64,000 nucleotides of DNA from RUG369 sp050949645 (GCA_050949645.1 JBMNGC010000001.1:868001-932000); one strand, 5' to 3'; shown: positions 17,749 to 28,700, counted from the first letter of the stretch. The notes: generated by a model from the sequence alone, not told the origin. Translations and numbers: made by a program.

Positions 17749-20208
17749 TCAATGTTCGCGAACGAGTACCGCGCGATCAATGTAGACTGCGTCGACTTCG
17801 TCCGGGCGTTTCGGAGGAGCAAACCAGAGATACGCGCTCGTGTCGAACTCGACCGATCCAAGATCCAGAAGCTTGTAGTGAGATCCCTTGATCTCCGAAA
17901 CGGGGACGTTCTTGTACAAAACGGATTTCTTTTCCGCTTCGCTATAGACGCCGGCAGTCATTGCGGAGCCATCGTCGACGGAGGCGTCGCAGCGAACGTA
18001 CGCGTAGACATGGAAAACTGGCGTCTCAGCGGCGTCGCCCACTGGCGCCATATACTTGAGGTTGGAACTAAAGCCCCAACTTGTCGCCCATTCAAAATGG
18101 TCGCCGGGCATCATAGCAGCGCGTCCGTTAGAAGCGTTCGCGTCCTCGACTCCAAAGGTTAGTTTGTTCGGACCAATCATCCTAAAGTCATACTCCTGAA
18201 GATCGAGCCACGAGTCCTCGGGAAGCTCTTTACAAACGTCCGGGATCAACTTTGCGCCCGAATCGCCGTAGCTTTCGAAGCGTCTGACAAGGTCTTCCTT
18301 AAACTGTTTGAATCCTTCAGGCCCTTCGCTTTCACGTCTTCTTGTAAGACCAAATTCGTCAAACTTTGCGACCAGGTCCTTGGCCGCCTGAAGCGGATTC
18401 TCCGGTCCCTTGAATTCGATTTTTCTCAATTTGCTTTCAAGTGAAGCGGTGCGATATTCCTGCAACCAGACGATATCGAGCGGAATCTGCTCACGACGAA
18501 CTTTAGCGAGGAGTCCTTTATGGCGTTCGGGCTCTTCATTCTCAAGCCTCGTCGCTATCGCGAGAGCTTCCTTCTGAAGGTCGGTGACTTTATTGAGAGT
18601 ATCGAGGTCTAGCCAACCGGTGGTATCAGTTTTATAGATCGACAAATAGTAATTCTTGCTTTCGACGGCGTCAGAGAGCGCGTTGAAGTAGTCGCGATAG
18701 ATTGGGACGAGTTCTGGCGCGTAGTACCCAGCGACGAACTCGTCGCGCAGGGCGTCCTGGTCGAGGGAAGGATCCCAGAGAAGTTTGGAGACGACCCAGT
18801 TGCGCAACTGGACAAAATCGCCTGTTTCGCATTGATAGTCGCCCTGCTCAAAGAATCCAATAACGTTATGATCAATGTAAAATCTGATGTTTGGCGCAAT
18901 GACGCGATAGTTCGGGAAAGGCAGCAGATAGAAAGCAAAGTCGGTGGCGTAGTCCCACACAAAGAGCCTCTCGGCGACCTGGCTCCAACCGACGAGGTCG
19001 TCGCGGAAGGTTTTGTTAGTCTCAGAGTCGAGAGGTTGGGCAAAAGAGCACTCAATCGAACAGAGACGAACCACGACGTTGTGGCGCGGCTTAATGACCT
19101 TCGGCGGCTTGCGCGTGTACTGATATGCGAGCGTTTCGACGTAGAGCTCGGGGAATTCGTCCTCAAGCGCCTCGGCGATTGTATTCACGCCGTAAAGAAG
19201 GGAGCCGGCGTGAGAGTCGTTTTCTTCGTCAAGTTGACGGCATTTTTCGCACGTGCAGAAACCTTGCCAATCGTTTTGACTGATGGAGAGGAAGGACGCG
19301 CTGGGATTATTGCGGAGCTTTTCCCGCGCGTTTTCCGTCATCTGAGCGAGCATTTCGTCGTTAGTAAAGCAGAGCTGGGCGCCTCTTGAGTATACCTGTT
19401 CGGGCTCAAGCGTTGCCTCGAAATCCTTGTAACCCGCCGGACTACCGCTCCAGTCAGGGTAGCCGACCTTGCGAACGCCGTCGATTTCCGCGAACCAGTC
19501 AGGATGGTCCAGGAAATATTTCTGCGGCGGAATGAGCGGGTAGGACGAATGGACGAAATACTGGAAAGAGTGGTGACCGCCAAGCTCTTCCGGAATCCGT
19601 TCGCTGTTGCCGTTGCATTTTGAACGCGCGGCGAAGGGACCGTCAAAAGCGCCAAGGTAGAAGGATTCGCGATAGACGAATTTAGGCGCATAGTTAACGT
19701 CAAGATCAGAGTCGATCGTAAGCGTCGGCGTATGGGGAATGGTCGATTCGGTCGCGGTCCACCAGCGGCAGCCGAGCTCTTTTTCAAGAAATTCGTAAAC
19801 CGCGTAGAGGGGGCCGCGTTGAGGGGAACCGCTGAAGACAATCGACGACCCTACTGTTTTCAGGATGAGGCCGTCGTAGCCGATTTTCTCTTCAGCGTCT
19901 GATGAGAGCGCCTTTGCGGAAAGGTTACTCGGTCCGACAATGAAGAGATTTGCCGTCGCAACGTCAACGTCTCCTACGTCTGACTCTGAAACGATTGGCA
20001 GTTCGAAGTCGGTAACCTGCTTAAAGAAAGATTGCAGTTCATTTCCAGCGGAAATCTGAACGGGAGTAGGGGAGTCAGGAAGAACAATCTTGTAATCTGA
20101 CGCGCCATCCTTGGCAAGCTCTAGTTCAGCTGCGTTGAGGGGAGAACCCGCGACCAGCGTCAGAACGCCAAGCGCGCAGGACAAAAGGAGCGACGAAAAT
20201 TTTGACAT
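17749..20208 (-). CDS. Secreted DUF4838 (glycoside hydrolase-like) protein
   Basis: The 819-residue product has a signal peptide (cleavage near LNAAE). An alpha-beta N-terminal domain like that of GH67/GH20 enzymes follows (ISAGNELQSFFKQVTDFELP). The DUF4838 core around residues 290-330 has SISQNDWQGFCTCEKCRQLD, with two CxxC pairs. The C-terminal part from about 650 is beta-rich and carbohydrate-binding-like. DUF4838 proteins are common in glycan-degrading Bacteroidetes and Planctomycetes and are thought to be glycosidases of alpha-glucuronidase or hexosaminidase type; the substrate is unknown. The ATG follows GAGGT by six bases. It lies downstream of the S41 protease gene (80-base gap), possibly in one transcript, and ends at a terminator. 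Confidence 0.85.
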   Translation of the reverse strand: MSKFSSLLLSCALGVLTLVAGSPLNAAELELAKDGASDYKIVLPDSPTPVQISAGNELQSFFKQVTDFELPIVSESDVGDVDVATANLFIVGPSNLSAKALSSDAEEKIGYDGLILKTVGSSIVFSGSPQRGPLYAVYEFLEKELGCRWWTATESTIPHTPTLTIDSDLDVNYAPKFVYRESFYLGAFDGPFAARSKCNGNSERIPEELGGHHSFQYFVHSSYPLIPPQKYFLDHPDWFAEIDGVRKVGYPDWSGSPAGYKDFEATLEPEQVYSRGAQLCFTNDEMLAQMTENAREKLRNNPSASFLSISQNDWQGFCTCEKCRQLDEENDSHAGSLLYGVNTIAEALEDEFPELYVETLAYQYTRKPPKVIKPRHNVVVRLCSIECSFAQPLDSETNKTFRDDLVGWSQVAERLFVWDYATDFAFYLLPFPNYRVIAPNIRFYIDHNVIGFFEQGDYQCETGDFVQLRNWVVSKLLWDPSLDQDALRDEFVAGYYAPELVPIYRDYFNALSDAVESKNYYLSIYKTDTTGWLDLDTLNKVTDLQKEALAIATRLENEEPERHKGLLAKVRREQIPLDIVWLQEYRTASLESKLRKIEFKGPENPLQAAKDLVAKFDEFGLTRRRESEGPEGFKQFKEDLVRRFESYGDSGAKLIPDVCKELPEDSWLDLQEYDFRMIGPNKLTFGVEDANASNGRAAMMPGDHFEWATSWGFSSNLKYMAPVGDAAETPVFHVYAYVRCDASVDDGSAMTAGVYSEAEKKSVLYKNVPVSEIKGSHYKLLDLGSVEFDTSAYLWFAPPKRPDEVDAVYIDRAVLVREH

Positions 20209-20288
20209 ATTCTACCTCGCATGGTTGGTACGACTGACGTTGCGTTCTTCGACCAAGCGCCTAAGGCGTTCAAGTCGAAGTCTGAGTT

Positions 20289-21890
20289 TCATGATTCGTT
20301 GGAGTTCAAGAGGTAATCGACGGCGCGGTCCAATTGTGGGTCAAAATAGGGCGCGCGACCTTGCGGTTTGAACTCAGAAGGCTCGACACGTAGAGACGAG
20401 GACTCGGCGCTCGTCGAGGAAGAGGGAACATTATCTACTTCCTCTTCCACGTTTTCGTTTTTCTGGTTCGCGTCGTTCTGCTCGTCGGATAGGTTCTCGT
20501 CAGCGGAATCTTCGGCGTCTTCTGGAGTTGGGAGGAGATCCGAGAAGGTGAGTCCGAGTTCGCTAGCGACTTCCGCCTTTTCTACGGGCGTTCCGTCCAG
20601 GAGAAGGCGTTCCAGTTCTTGCATTTGCGTAGTCATGAAAGAGAGCGCGCGCGCGTCGAGCGCTTCCGCGTCCTTTTCGGAGACGCGGACTCGGCGCACC
20701 CACTTCATGTAGAAGCTTTGCAGGGGCGAGACGGGGACCTCATAGCCTGGATCGGGGTGAACGCCCCACTCGTCGTCCGGCGAAGCGTCGCGAGCGCGAT
20801 GAATCGGTCGACCGGACGGTCGCCAGAAAGACGCGGTCGTCATATGCAGGACGCCGGAGTTAAAGGGAAGCTCGATGATCGACTGAACGGTGCCCTTGCC
20901 ATATGATCTTGTTCCAACGACAACGGCGGCGCCGGCGTCTTGAAGCGCGGCGGAAACGATTTCCGATGCGCTCGCGCTACCTCCGTCGACGAGCGCGACG
21001 ACCTTGAACCGGCGTTTCGTATTCTTCTCCGCGGAATAACGGCGCACCGAACCATTCATGTCGCGCGTTTCGACGATCGGCGACCCGTAAGCTAAGAACT
21101 CGTTGCAGATCGCGACCGCGGCGGGAAGAAAACCGCCGGGATTGCCACGGAAATCCAAAATAACCTTTGTAACGCCCTGTTTTTCAAGTTCGTCGAGCGC
21201 CGCTTTGGTCTGCATTCCCGTCGTGTCGACAAACTGTTCAATTGCAATGTATCCAATGTCAGGATGATTTTTGAGGGTAAAGATCCAGCTTTCGTCGCTT
21301 TGAAATCTATCGCCGAGAACGACGTCCTGTTGAATAAGGGCGCGAGTAATAACGACGTCGGTGAGCTCGTCGTCCGTATTCTTTTCATCTGAAGTTGCCA
21401 ACGCCGACGCACGTGGACGGAGCGTAACCTTCACGTTTGTATTCTCTTCGCCGCGGAGGGAGTCGGAAAGGTCGAAGATCGACATTTCAGAGACGTGTTT
21501 GTCGTCGACTTTAACGATGCGATCGCCAAATTTCAAACCGGCTTTCATCGCCGGCGAATTGCGAGTCGGGATGAAATAGAACTCGCCAGTTTCATCGTCT
21601 TTAAGAAGCATGGTGACGCCGACGCCGGCATACTGACCGTAAATTTCCCGCATATACTCGGGCTGATCGCTCGGCGGAAGGTACGCGGTATAAGGCTGGT
21701 CGTCGACCGAGTCGAGCATTCCTTTGAGGGCGCCTTCAAAGATCGTTTTTTCCGAGGGCGCCGCAAGGGACCGTTTTTGAATGATATGGGAAACGTTGCG
21801 CGCTATCTGGTATCGAATCGAGGTCTTGGATGAGATAAAGATCGAGACGCACAGCGCTATCAAAAGATAATAGACGTTTCTTACCGGCAT
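20289..21890 (-). CDS. S41-family C-terminal processing peptidase with PDZ domain
   Basis: The 533-residue product starts with one N-terminal membrane anchor (NVYYLLIALCVSIFIS). A PDZ domain lies at about residues 95-180 (YAGVGVTMLLKDDE, GLKFGDRIVKVDDKHV). The tail-specific protease core has VILDFRGNPGGFLPAAV, the catalytic serine in GGSASASEI (about residue 305) and the catalytic lysine in SYGKGTVQ (about 330). The C-terminal 80 residues are acidic and low in complexity, with E, D, S and N runs. Such proteases trim periplasmic or exported proteins. The ATG at 21890 gives MPVRN, as in planctomycete relatives; a TTG at 21926 is less likely. DUF4838 follows. Confidence 0.92.
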   Translation of the reverse strand: MPVRNVYYLLIALCVSIFISSKTSIRYQIARNVSHIIQKRSLAAPSEKTIFEGALKGMLDSVDDQPYTAYLPPSDQPEYMREIYGQYAGVGVTMLLKDDETGEFYFIPTRNSPAMKAGLKFGDRIVKVDDKHVSEMSIFDLSDSLRGEENTNVKVTLRPRASALATSDEKNTDDELTDVVITRALIQQDVVLGDRFQSDESWIFTLKNHPDIGYIAIEQFVDTTGMQTKAALDELEKQGVTKVILDFRGNPGGFLPAAVAICNEFLAYGSPIVETRDMNGSVRRYSAEKNTKRRFKVVALVDGGSASASEIVSAALQDAGAAVVVGTRSYGKGTVQSIIELPFNSGVLHMTTASFWRPSGRPIHRARDASPDDEWGVHPDPGYEVPVSPLQSFYMKWVRRVRVSEKDAEALDARALSFMTTQMQELERLLLDGTPVEKAEVASELGLTFSDLLPTPEDAEDSADENLSDEQNDANQKNENVEEEVDNVPSSSTSAESSSLRVEPSEFKPQGRAPYFDPQLDRAVDYLLNSNES

Positions 21891-22077
21891 ATGATTGCAA
21901 TCTTCAAAATGAACGTTCGAAGGCAACGTCGATTTCGCCGTTTTTTGTCTTTGAACGCGAGGTATAGCGACTCCGCCCGAGTGGCCGTCGGCATACCGTA
22001 GTCAATGGGAATAACTGCAAAGTCCGACTCGCCACACAAAACTCTTACATGTCGCTCAGCGACCGGCATGCAGCGTT

Positions 22078-22320
22078 TTAGTACTTTCCGGGTAGACAAC
22101 GGGGCTCAATTGGGCGATTTTTCGAGCGCTTCGATTCTAATGCCATGATCGAGATCCACTTCTTCGCAAGGCGTTCAGACTCGTCGAGAATCTTCCGAGC
22201 GTTGTAAGTTCGAGCAGCAGCGTCAGAAGCCTGCTCGAAAGGTTCTTCGCAGTCAGGGGCGGCGCTTGTTCTTCCCAAGGGGAAGAAGGAAAGCGCCGCA
22301 AAAAGAGCCCTAATAAACAG
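22078..22320 (-). CDS. Possible small secreted protein with non-standard or frameshifted start
   Basis: This frame encodes about 80 residues: a hydrophobic, signal-peptide-like N-terminus (LFIRALFAALSFFPLGRTSAA) and then a helical charged body (NARKILDESERLAKKWISIM). The frame has no ATG. Candidate starts are CTG at 22320 and TTG at 22278, and the TTG would remove most of the signal peptide. An ATG at 22327 is one base out of frame, and removing one T from the TTTT run just after it would join it to the signal peptide (MFLFIRALF). So this may be a real gene with a sequencing error, a rare start, or a decayed one. It resembles nothing I recognise and sits upstream of the S41 protease on the same strand. 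Confidence 0.4.
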   Translation of the reverse strand: MFIRALFAALSFFPLGRTSAAPDCEEPFEQASDAAARTYNARKILDESERLAKKWISIMALESKRSKNRPIEPRCLPGKY

Positions 22321-22539
22321 AAAACATGTAAAATAATGTCGATCTGTTTATATGCGACGTAGCGTCTCGGCGCCATTTTTTGCGAGGGAACGCGAAACCT
22401 GTCGCAACGCGCGCCCTTCGTTCTAAAGGCGCTCATACCTTGACGAATCCCTTTGGAGACAGTAGCATCTACTACTGTGTCAGGGCGGTGAAGCGCCGCT
22501 CTGAATCGAACAAATAGACGAAAAAGAAAGGCGCTTACC

Positions 22540-23397
22540 GTGTTTGACGTCCAGGCGATTGCTGAAACTTCGCGAGCGGTTCGTGAATTCAATCCTCTTA
22601 TTCATTGTATGACAAATCATGTCACTGTCAACGATTGCGCGAACGTTCTACTCGCCGCTGGCGGGTCGCCGTGCATGGCAGAGGAAGTTGAAATTGCGCA
22701 GGAGACTGCCGCGATCAGCGCTGGAATCAACCTCAACATTGGGACGCTCCATAATCGAATGCTTGACTCCATGATTATTGCGTCGCATCAAGCGAACGAA
22801 ATGGGAATCCCCGTTACGCTCGATCCAGTTGGGGTCGGCGCGTCAAAATTAAGAAGCTCCGCCGCCGCAAAATTGCTTGACGAAGTGAAGTTCGCCGCGA
22901 TTCGCGGCAATATGTCGGAAGTAAAAGCTCTTGCGACTGGTTCCAGCGGCACAAAGGGCGTGGACGTCGCCGCGTCCGACGCGATAACTGAAGAAAATTA
23001 TAGAGCGCTCGGTCAGGCGCTTCGCGAATATGCTCAAAAGCTCGGGACGGTCGTCGTTGCCTCCGGTCCGATTGATCTGGCGACCGACGGCGAAACGATC
23101 TACGCCGTCCACAACGGAACTCCGATGATGGGAACGATCACGGGCAGCGGATGCATGTTGACGACCCTTATGTGCGGATGGCTTGCGGCGAATCATAAGC
23201 GCGAACGACCCCGCAGCGCGCTGGAAGTCGCCGTCGGAACGGTTTGCGCATTCGGCGTTTGCGGAGAGATTGCGACCGAGAAAACGCGTGAGAAAAACGC
23301 GGGCATAGGGACCTTTCGAGTCGAGCTCCTTGACGCTATTACGGTAGCGCCTGTGGAAACGCTTTGCGAATGCGCCAAGGTTGAAACGATCAACTGA
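22540..23397 (+). CDS. thiM: Hydroxyethylthiazole kinase
   Basis: ThiM phosphorylates 4-methyl-5-(2-hydroxyethyl)thiazole for thiamine salvage. The 285-residue product begins with a GTG codon and has the ribokinase-like fold motifs: NPLIHCMTNHVTVNDCANVLLA, PVTLDPVGVGASK, RGNMSEVKAL and the catalytic GTITGSGCMLTT segment. AAAGG precedes the start. No thiE, thiD or TPP riboswitch is visible nearby, so the gene appears isolated. That fits salvage rather than synthesis, though other thi genes may lie elsewhere. Confidence 0.95.
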   Translation: MFDVQAIAETSRAVREFNPLIHCMTNHVTVNDCANVLLAAGGSPCMAEEVEIAQETAAISAGINLNIGTLHNRMLDSMIIASHQANEMGIPVTLDPVGVGASKLRSSAAAKLLDEVKFAAIRGNMSEVKALATGSSGTKGVDVAASDAITEENYRALGQALREYAQKLGTVVVASGPIDLATDGETIYAVHNGTPMMGTITGSGCMLTTLMCGWLAANHKRERPRSALEVAVGTVCAFGVCGEIATEKTREKNAGIGTFRVELLDAITVAPVETLCECAKVETIN

Positions 23398-23528
23398 GCG
23401 CCGGGTTGCGCGCCGAACAATCCTGGTCAAAAACTAGGTCGTCCTTCGAGGTTGCGATCGGGATGTCGTGTACGCGCTAAATTTCCTTTTGAGTCAGAGC
23501 GGCGCAAGTAGGGACAACAGGTGATTGT

Positions 23529-25637
23529 ATGAGAAAATATATCAGCGTCAGAGGTCCGTCGTTTGCGTTCGTTTTGCTTATCCTTACAGCCTTTGTCGCG
23601 ATCGGTTCTAGTTACGTTGCATATGGCGCCGACGACGCGTTGGTCTTTTTCGATTCGACTGTCGTCGACGGCGCGACGGATTTCTACGCGCCGAGGTACG
23701 AACCCCTTGATAGGCCTTCAGAACGCGGCGAGAAGACGATTGACGAGCGCGATCCCGTCGTTTTGGTGGTTGCGCCGCCTGTTTTTAGCGAACCCCTCAT
23801 GCGATGGATCGAATATCGCCAGGGGCAGGGTTATAAGATTCTTCTTCTTACGCTTGCGCGGACGTCGGAAGACGGTTCAATCGATCAGGGGATTCAGCTC
23901 GAACCCATCGCGACGCCGGTGGAGATACGTGAAAAGATTCGAAAGGCCTCGTTGCAGTATCGAATCGATGCGATATTGCTCGTCGGCGACGGCGCTCCGA
24001 CCAGGAACGCCGCCTATGGTTGGCGCGACGTTGTGCCTGCGCCGCGCGTTAACGCGCGCGTCGTGCAGGTTTTCGGTTCGGAAGAGCTCCTCGCGAGCGA
24101 CGGATACTATGCCGACATAGACGGCGATGAAATTCCTGACGCGCCGATAGGGCGCCTTCCTGTCGAAACGCCTGAAGAATTAGAGATCTGCATCGACAAA
24201 ATTATCCAGTACGAAGAGGATTCGCCCGCCGGAAACTGGACGCGACGCATTAGCATTGTCGCAGGGCCCAATGGGCTCGATCTTCGCGCGATCGGCAGCG
24301 CGCCCGGCGAGGTTCCAACTGGCCCTAATCCTCTTCACGGGGTCTCGACGCTTGTCACATTGATCGTCGATAATTTCGTAAGAAAACTCTTCTCCGATTT
24401 TCTGCCTCAGGAGTTTATCGTCACGTTGACGCAATTTTCGCCGCAAAGCGTCTTCTGTCCTTATCCGGAGGACTTTGGCGCCGCAACGCTTGAGCGCTTC
24501 AACGAAGGCGCTCTCTTTTGGGTTTATCTCGGGCACGGTCGCGTTTTTGGACTCGATCGATACCTTGCCCCGAGCGGTCGCAACTATGGCGTCTTCGAAA
24601 TAGACGACTGCGAAGGGTTTGATTGCCAGGGACGCGCGCCGATTGCATTGTTTTTTGCATGTCACACGGGCGCATACGACGCATCATGGCGGTGCTTGGC
24701 GGAAGAAGTGATGTTGCATGAAAATGGGCCGATCGCTTCGGTCGGCGCGAGTCGGCTCACCGCTCCGTACGGGATGTGTCGTTTCGGCGCCGCGATGCTT
24801 GAATCCGCATTCCTGTATGACTTTGACGCCGGCGAGCCGAACGAGAAGCGCAAGACGCTTGGCGGACTCTATTTTGAGGCCCAGCGCCGGACGCTCGAAG
24901 AGGAGGCTGATGACGAGGAAGATGAGGACTCCTTTGAAGAAGAGCTTGACTTTGACGAACTTGAGATTGACGAGGACGACGTTCAAGACGACAATAGCGA
25001 TCCCCTTGGTCCAGGCTCGCAACTTAAATGGATCAATGAACGGCTGAGGAGATCTCTGGAAGAGGCGGAAGAGATCAAGCGCAAAAACGCGTCCTTTATA
25101 AAGACGATCGACCGCGCCGCCGCTGTTCTGGATCCAACGGCCAGTCGTCTTCATGACCAGTTGCTCGACCATATCGCCGAATTTAATCTCTTTGGCGACC
25201 CTCTTCTGCGCGTCAAATTCCCAACGCGCATTCGGATCGACGCGCCGGATATTGCGTATTCATCAGAAGACGTCGTGGTTTCTGGCGAATTACCCTTTGA
25301 CCCGAGCGGTGGGGAAGCGATCATACAGGGAGAGTTGCTCCTGGCGGATTTTCGTTCCGACGTCGCCAGACCTACACGCGCGAAAATCTTCACCGAATCA
25401 GAGGAGGCGCGCGAGGAGTTTAACGCGACTTACAAGAAAGCGAACGACTTCGTCGTCGATGCTGTCAGAGTTAGGACAAGAGACGGTAAATTCCGCATTC
25501 GTATCATGATCCCCGCTGACTTTTCAGGAGAGAGCGTCGTGAGAATCGCGGCAACTCAGGGCGAGAATTATATCATTGGTTCAAAACGAATCCTGATTCG
25601 TCCGAAAACCACGACGCTGACAAGGTTCGGTGAATAG
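23529..25637 (+). CDS. Secreted gingipain-like C25 family cysteine peptidase
   Basis: The 702-residue product has a signal peptide (cleavage near VAYGA) and a C25 peptidase core. The catalytic histidine lies in LGHGRVFGLDRY (about residue 334) and the catalytic cysteine in FFACHTGAYD (about residue 377), in the order found in gingipain-type proteases. DGYYADIDGDEIPDAPIGRLPV is a typical preceding segment, given here only as a description of the block near residue 200. An unusually acidic insert occupies about residues 455-500 before an Ig-like C-terminal domain. No type IX secretion tail is apparent. The target is unknown. An intrinsic terminator follows. Confidence 0.83.
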   Translation: MRKYISVRGPSFAFVLLILTAFVAIGSSYVAYGADDALVFFDSTVVDGATDFYAPRYEPLDRPSERGEKTIDERDPVVLVVAPPVFSEPLMRWIEYRQGQGYKILLLTLARTSEDGSIDQGIQLEPIATPVEIREKIRKASLQYRIDAILLVGDGAPTRNAAYGWRDVVPAPRVNARVVQVFGSEELLASDGYYADIDGDEIPDAPIGRLPVETPEELEICIDKIIQYEEDSPAGNWTRRISIVAGPNGLDLRAIGSAPGEVPTGPNPLHGVSTLVTLIVDNFVRKLFSDFLPQEFIVTLTQFSPQSVFCPYPEDFGAATLERFNEGALFWVYLGHGRVFGLDRYLAPSGRNYGVFEIDDCEGFDCQGRAPIALFFACHTGAYDASWRCLAEEVMLHENGPIASVGASRLTAPYGMCRFGAAMLESAFLYDFDAGEPNEKRKTLGGLYFEAQRRTLEEEADDEEDEDSFEEELDFDELEIDEDDVQDDNSDPLGPGSQLKWINERLRRSLEEAEEIKRKNASFIKTIDRAAAVLDPTASRLHDQLLDHIAEFNLFGDPLLRVKFPTRIRIDAPDIAYSSEDVVVSGELPFDPSGGEAIIQGELLLADFRSDVARPTRAKIFTESEEAREEFNATYKKANDFVVDAVRVRTRDGKFRIRIMIPADFSGESVVRIAATQGENYIIGSKRILIRPKTTTLTRFGE

Positions 25638-25700
25638 CGCCGCAGGGCGTCGGCGAATACGCGTGGCAATTCCTACTTCAACAAGCCGTGACCCCAAAGA

Positions 25701-25738
25701 AAAACGGAGGTTGACTCAGCGTCAGCCTCCGTTTTTTA
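25701..25738. terminator. Intrinsic terminator between converging C25 and LEPR-XLL genes
   Basis: A 13-14-bp stem (about 25702-25715 with 25721-25734, one G-T pair) has A-rich and T-rich flanks and probably serves both strands. Confidence 0.85.
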
Positions 25739-25756
25739 TTCTAGCGTAATCGGCGC

Positions 25757-28700
25757 TCAATCGAAGAATTCCAGACCGTCTTCGCTAAAGCGAACCTGTT
25801 CAAACGCGAGATCAATCAATGCCGCCGAACCCGTTTCGGGCTCCTCATATGTAAAGGTAACATGCGACCATGCGGATCGTTCGTTGTTGGAGTCTTGAGC
25901 GCGAACGCGGAATTCATAAGTGCACGGCGCGTACATATCGCGCGCGACGCGCGACGTACCGTGAAAAGTCTTCTCTGCGATCGTCCAGTTCTGCCAATTC
26001 ATGCCGCCGTCGTTCGAAATGCGATATTGAATCTCGTAATGGACGGCGGTCTCGACAGGATTCCACAACAATTGCGCTGATTGGGAGTATTTGTCAAAGT
26101 CAGTGACGGCGAGATGAGTTATGTCGTCAAGCGTTGGAACGTGCGAGAAGGTAAGCTCCGACCACTCCGAGGTCGCGCCGACGCTTGAAATTGCTCGAAC
26201 GCGGAACCCGTAGAAGCTATCTTCGTGAACGTAGATTGCGGTTCGCGAAAGGTCCGAGAGTATTTCGGAGCGCGTCCACGCGTTGCGCCACGTCTCGCCT
26301 CCATCGTCCGAGCGTCGATACTGCACTTCGTAATACGCGGCGTCGTCAACCTTGTCCCATGCAAGCTGAAGCGTGAGCGCGTCGAGATCGTAGTCGTAGG
26401 CGACAAAGTTCGTCGGCGCTTCAAGTTGCGTATCGGAGGAAGCGTAAACGCCGATAAGGGGCGCTGACTCGGCCTCGTTGCCGGTAGAGTCAAGCGCATA
26501 CGCGACGACCTTGAATTGATACGTATTCGACGGGTCGACGCCGATTGCCGTGCGCTCGATAACCGTGCCGGTCGACGCCGAAACTTCAGGAGACGAGACA
26601 ACAGATTCTGCGAGACACCAGTCTCCGTCGTTGACTGTGTAATAGACTTTGTATCCGATTTCGCCGACCGCATTGTCGATCCACGATATCGTCAGGTTGC
26701 TGCCATTGAGTTCGCCAAAGACGAGGTCTGACGGGGCGTTAGGAACGTCCCCGGAGTGGCCGACGTAGAAATAGACCGTTTGAGTGGCGTCGTCGAAGTC
26801 TAGCGTCGCGACAACGGTTATATCGGAACCGTCGAAAGTAAAGGAACCATCGGAACCGACCGTTTCGCCTGACTTAACCCAGGTATAGGAGTTTGAGTTC
26901 GAGTCGGATAGATCGACGGTTCCAGTGAATCCAGAGGGAAGGTAAACGTAGGTCAGTCCAGCGTTCCACGGATTGAGCGTCGCAAGACCGTCATTGCCGG
27001 CGACGGAGAGGGAGATCATCGCGTTGCCGTCGCATTTAAGCGTAACGAGCTCCCAGTTATCTGACGTCTCCAGTTCGCTGATTTCATTGTCGGAACAGTC
27101 GAGGTAAAGGAGTTTTAGGTTATTCGAAACGTCAAGGTCCGCAATATTGTTATCCGAACAGTTGAGAGATTCGAGCCCGACGAGTCCTTTTACGTTGAGC
27201 GTCGTCAGGTTATTTGACGCGACGTTCACTTGCGTGAGGCGATAGGAGCCAAGTTCGACCTTAGAGATTGAATTATCTTCAATGACGATTCTCGTAAGTT
27301 GCGAACTATCGCTAAGATCCAGGTCCCCGACGAGATCGTATCCCTTCCATGAAACGGTCGTCAATCGATAGACCCCGTCGATTTCAGTCCAGGTTAGCCC
27401 AGTAACGTTTTGCAGAAAGTCGGGACTGTAGGAAGCGCCGTCAATTTTATACCCGTTCTTGACGCCGTTATCGTCGGTAATTTCGAGGAAGTTCTTGACA
27501 GCGTTCCAGTCGTCTGCGTCATACCCTTCGGGGACGTAGGCGCCGGCTCTCGTAGAGACGGCGGCGTTGGAGACGCGACTCGGATGCGTATCTGTTAGTA
27601 TCTTGCCTACGGCGACGACGCGGAAGAGCGTCGTTCCGTCTTCAGGCGTTTGGGGGAGAGACGTTACCGTCCAGTTCTTATCGTTCGTCGAGTTAACGAC
27701 CCGAGTCCAGGTGAGCATATCGGAACCGTTATTGACGAGCGCGTAGATAGTGAATTTGCTTTCGTCCGATTCCCATTCGATCATGTCGCCCGCTTTCGCG
27801 CGGAAAACGCCGACCTCTTCGTTAGAACGAATATAGTTTGATCGAACGCGGTAGGCGTACTCTCGCCCCGGTTTAACGGTCGAATCATAATAGGTCGTGC
27901 CCTCGACGTCGGTCGCGACGACGACCCAATCCGCTTCAGCGTCGGCGTCATACTGCGCGAGGACGTCGAGTCTTTCGATCTGGTATCGCGCGTCGCCGGA
28001 AGTCACGTTTGAGAGGTCGCCCGAAGGCGTTTGCCAGTTCAGGACGACAGTCTTGCCGACAACCTCTGAGGTAAGATGTTCAGGGACCGGAGAGCCGAGC
28101 GAATCAGCGTAATCGTAGTTGACCGTATAGCCCATATCTTCAAGGACGCCCAGGGTCATCGGGGTGATCGTCGCCTCGAATTTAGGCGAGATCGAGTAGG
28201 TCATACCGTCGCGTTGGTTCAGGTACAGATAGTAGGTCCCAAGAACCGAGGAGAGGTGCGCGCCGAAGGAACCGGACGCTCCGTACGTCTCCATGAGGTA
28301 GCGATCTTGCGAGATCGTCTCCGACAGGAAATCTTCAGGATACGACTGGAGGTACTGCTCGACGCCTTTTTCGCCGACATAGTACCAGCGGTTGGCGGAG
28401 GAGCCAGAATCAGGGAATAGGTCGTCAAGGTTATACGGGACGTCCGAAGCGGATTCGAGAAGACCGAGCCTTTGAAAATTCGAGATATTGTAGCCGAGCG
28501 CATGAGCAATTTCGTGCAGCGCCGTATTATAGAAGACAGTTTGCACCTCTTGGCTTGGATTGGAGACGAAATAATTGGCGTTAAATACGAGCGATCCGGT
28601 CGCGGCGACGCCAGTTCCTCCATCGCGATAGTAGCCCGCATTAAGAGCGGATCCAAGGGACGAGGCCGACGAAAATGACTCGCTAAAGCCCAGATAGAGG

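Noticed and set aside
21881..22099. Small - frame of about 60-72 residues overlapping the S41 start
   Set aside because: No ribosome-binding site and no recognisable features; the overlap with the protease start argues against it, though it is not excluded.
22437..22539. Possible TPP riboswitch ahead of thiM
   Set aside because: None of the conserved TPP-riboswitch segments (CUGAGA and the ACCUGAUCUGG-type stretch) can be found.
22137..22592. 151-residue - frame across the thiM start
   Set aside because: It overlaps the thiM start and the small secreted frame, lacks a start signal and has no family features.
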